Source: Planctomycetota bacterium (GTDB taxonomy: Bacteria; Planctomycetota; Phycisphaerae; Sedimentisphaerales; SM23-30). From it: a stretch of DNA of 7,425 nt. Made by a program: the position numbers and the translations under genes. Position 1 is the stretch's first letter; each line of letters begins with the position of its first letter. Shown piece after piece: positions 5,776 to 7,425 of the stretch. The stretch covers positions 1 through 7,425 of the forward strand of contig JAKQBU010000423.1 of NCBI GenBank assembly GCA_029573975.1. Reading direction: 5' to 3'. The notes below the pieces were generated by a model, which saw nothing but the letters and a program-made list of their open reading frames with translations, ran no database searches and was not told where the DNA came from.

Positions 5776-7206
5776 ATGATTAAAACCAAGATCGTTGCGA
5801 CCCTCGGCCCTGCCTCCAGCCAACCCGAACAACTCGAAGCCCTCATCGCCAGCGGCGTCGATGTCTTCCGTATGAATTTCTCGCACGGAGACCTCGAAAA
5901 ACACGCCGACGTCCTGCGGAATCTCAACCAAATCCGGGCGAAGCATCATCGCACTACCGCCGTCATGGGCGATTTATGCGGCCCCAAGATCCGTACCTCC
6001 AAAATCGAGCCGGAAGGACAGGAACTGCACCCCGGCGATGAGGTAACCATTCACGCCGGGCTGGAAACCGGTTCGGCCGTCTGCTTCGGCACCAATTATT
6101 CCAATTTTTTCCGCGATGTCGAGGTCGGCCAGCGGGTCCTGATTGACGACGGCCAGATTTCCATGGAAATCACCCAACAGTTCAAGGACAAAGTCATCTG
6201 CCGCGTCGATATCGGCGGGTTCCTGTTCAGCCACAAGGGCATCAATCTGCCCGATACCCATATCTCGGTCCCCTCCATCACCGAACGGGACTGGCAGTGC
6301 GTGGACTGGGCCATCGAACACCAACTCGACTTCCTGGCGCTGAGTTTTGTCCGCAGCGATTCGGACATTCAGCAGCTCGCCAAATATATCCACAAGGCCG
6401 ATTCGACCATCAAAGTCATCGCCAAGATCGAAAAACCCGAAGCCCTGGAACATCTGGAAAATATCGTTCATGCCAGCGATGCGGTCCTGGTAGCCCGCGG
6501 CGATATGGGAGTGGAGATGGATCTGGCCCAGGTGCCGCTCTATCAGAAACGCATCACCCAGCTCTGCCGCCGGCTGGGCAAGCCGGTCATCGTGGCCACC
6601 CAGATGCTGCAATCCATGATTGAAAACCCCACCCCGACCCGGGCCGAAGTATCCGACATCGCCAACGCCATTATGGACTATACCGACGCCGTCATGCTCT
6701 CCGGGGAAACCGCCGTCGGCAAATATCCACTCCATGCCGTCCGCACCATCACCAAAATCGCCAAAGTCACCGAATCCTTCATGGACCAAATCGACCTGCC
6801 CCGCCCGAAAATCGAAACCAACCATGAACTGGCCGTCACTGCCGCCATCGCCCGTACGGTGGCCCAGATGATCGACGAGATCGGCGCCAAACTGGTGGCC
6901 GTCTGGTCCCAGACCGGCTCCACCGCCCAACTGCTCAGCAAGGCCCGTATTGATGTCCCTATCATTGCCATGAGTTCCGATGAATTCGCCTGCCGCCAGA
7001 TGAGCCTGCATTACGGCGTCATTCCCGTCTGCACTCCCGTGCCCGGCGACATCCGCGAATTTTCCGACCTGGCCGACAAACTTTCCCTCGAAAACCAACT
7101 GGCCCAACCCGGCGACCCCGTCGTCCTCATCGCCGGCCGGCCCCTCGGCGCCCCCGGCACCACCAACGCCATCATGGTCCACACCCTCGTCACCCCGCCT
7201 AAATAA
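5776..7206 (+). CDS. pyk: Pyruvate kinase
   Basis: A 476-residue cytoplasmic enzyme that converts phosphoenolpyruvate and ADP to pyruvate and ATP, the last step of glycolysis. Seen: TKIVATLGPASS (4-15), FRMNFSHG (31-38), and the active-site signature IKVIAKIEKPEAL (212-224) with K217 and the metal ligand E219. Also ARGDMGVE (240-247) with metal ligand D243, ATQMLQSM (274-281) and SGETAVGKYP (309-318). The C-terminal domain, with WSQTGSTAQLLSKARIDVPI at 377-396, is full length, and there is no extra C-terminal phosphohistidine domain. DLCGPKIRT (66-74) has Leu and Lys at the positions equivalent to T113 and E117 of rabbit muscle enzyme, a pattern associated with K+-independent pyruvate kinases. 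Start: the frame is open from a TTG at 5746, but the ATG at 5776 matches the family N-terminus and leaves a 10 bp gap after the preceding gene. The Shine-Dalgarno is weak (AAGCGGA), so translation may be coupled. Confidence 0.97.
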   Translation: MIKTKIVATLGPASSQPEQLEALIASGVDVFRMNFSHGDLEKHADVLRNLNQIRAKHHRTTAVMGDLCGPKIRTSKIEPEGQELHPGDEVTIHAGLETGSAVCFGTNYSNFFRDVEVGQRVLIDDGQISMEITQQFKDKVICRVDIGGFLFSHKGINLPDTHISVPSITERDWQCVDWAIEHQLDFLALSFVRSDSDIQQLAKYIHKADSTIKVIAKIEKPEALEHLENIVHASDAVLVARGDMGVEMDLAQVPLYQKRITQLCRRLGKPVIVATQMLQSMIENPTPTRAEVSDIANAIMDYTDAVMLSGETAVGKYPLHAVRTITKIAKVTESFMDQIDLPRPKIETNHELAVTAAIARTVAQMIDEIGAKLVAVWSQTGSTAQLLSKARIDVPIIAMSSDEFACRQMSLHYGVIPVCTPVPGDIREFSDLADKLSLENQLAQPGDPVVLIAGRPLGAPGTTNAIMVHTLVTPPK

Positions 7207-7207
7207 T

Positions 7208-7238
7208 AAAAAACTCTGGCAAGGGATTCTTGCCAGAG
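7208..7238 (-). terminator. Intrinsic terminator for the minus-strand Gfo/Idh/MocA gene
   Basis: CTCTGGCAAG (7214-7223) and CTTGCCAGAG (7229-7238) form a perfect 10 bp stem with a 5-base loop. Read on the minus strand, the stem is followed at once by six T's (7213-7208) and then a further T/A-rich run, which is a classic rho-independent terminator 34 bases after the minus-strand stop codon. Read on the plus strand, the hairpin sits 7 bases after the pyk stop but is followed by CCAAAAAAC, so it is a poor terminator for pyk. It may still block or stabilise that transcript's 3' end. Confidence 0.85.
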
Positions 7239-7272
7239 CCAAAAAACTACTTCAAATTTTACCGTGCTGCTC

Positions 7273-7425
7273 TTACAGCGTCCAGCCTTCGCGGTATTGC
7301 CGCTGGACAAACTGGTTGGCCGCTTCGTGGTTGGTCACCTTCATTGCCAGGCCATCCCACTCCAGCTTGACCCCCTGGTTGCGAATCGCCAGGTTGCCCA
7401 TCACCACCATCTCCGTCAGCGGGCC
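7273..7425 (-). CDS. Gfo/Idh/MocA family oxidoreductase, C-terminal fragment (5' end outside window)
   Basis: The last 50 codons of a minus-strand gene, running off the right edge and ending at TAA (7275-7273). Seen: GPLTEMVVMGNLAIR (residues 1-15), KLEWDG (20-25), MKVTN (28-32) and QRQYREGWTL at the C-terminus. This ending is characteristic of a large set of Gfo/Idh/MocA NAD(P)-dependent sugar or inositol dehydrogenase-like proteins, very common in planctomycetes and relatives. The Rossmann domain that would show cofactor and catalytic residues is not in the window, so the substrate cannot be named. The intrinsic terminator just downstream fits this being the last gene of its transcript. Confidence 0.85.
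   Translation of the reverse strand, partial: GPLTEMVVMGNLAIRNQGVKLEWDGLAMKVTNHEAANQFVQRQYREGWTL

Noticed and set aside
5974..7242. 422-codon minus-strand open frame opposite pyruvate kinase
   Set aside because: Gly/Asp-rich antisense shadow of pyk; it also runs through the terminator hairpin and has no family motif.
1..7425. A mobile element, CRISPR array, defence island or tRNA/rRNA gene
   Set aside because: I found no direct-repeat array, transposase or integrase motifs, terminal inverted repeats or tRNA-like folds. Nearly all of the sequence is accounted for by recognisable genes.

Overview
The window looks like an ordinary stretch of chromosome from a bacterium with moderately high GC. 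My best guess is the PVC superphylum, probably a planctomycete. The pointers are a C-terminal fragment of the Gfo/Idh/MocA oxidoreductase type that is greatly expanded in those bacteria, a secreted GH78-type alpha-L-rhamnosidase, and a YidC with a long lysine-rich tail. This is inferred from gene content and protein style, not from a marker gene.

Layout. The plus strand opens inside the C-terminal half of yidC (1-588). After 76 bp comes a secreted GH78 family glycosidase (665-3112). Its stop codon lies 2 bp from the stop of a convergent minus-strand pair, trmB then chrA (4889 down to 3115). A divergent control region of about 190 bp (4890-5081) separates trmB from a plus-strand pair: an isochorismatase-fold protein that has lost its catalytic cysteine (5082-5765), then pyruvate kinase (5776-7206). 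A strong hairpin at 7214-7238 is oriented as a terminator for the last gene, a minus-strand Gfo/Idh/MocA oxidoreductase of which only the final 50 codons are present (7273-7425).

How the genes fit together. yidC, trmB and pyk are housekeeping genes for membrane protein insertion, tRNA m7G46 modification and the last step of glycolysis. The GH78 enzyme and the Gfo/Idh/MocA protein fit a polysaccharide-degrading lifestyle. ChrA is a membrane anion transporter of the chromate family. I see no phage, IS element, CRISPR array, tRNA, rRNA or defence system. The points most worth a second look are the cysteine-less isochorismatase homologue in a tight pair with pyruvate kinase, a 22-codon upstream ORF that ends in frame just before it, and the compact divergent promoter region.
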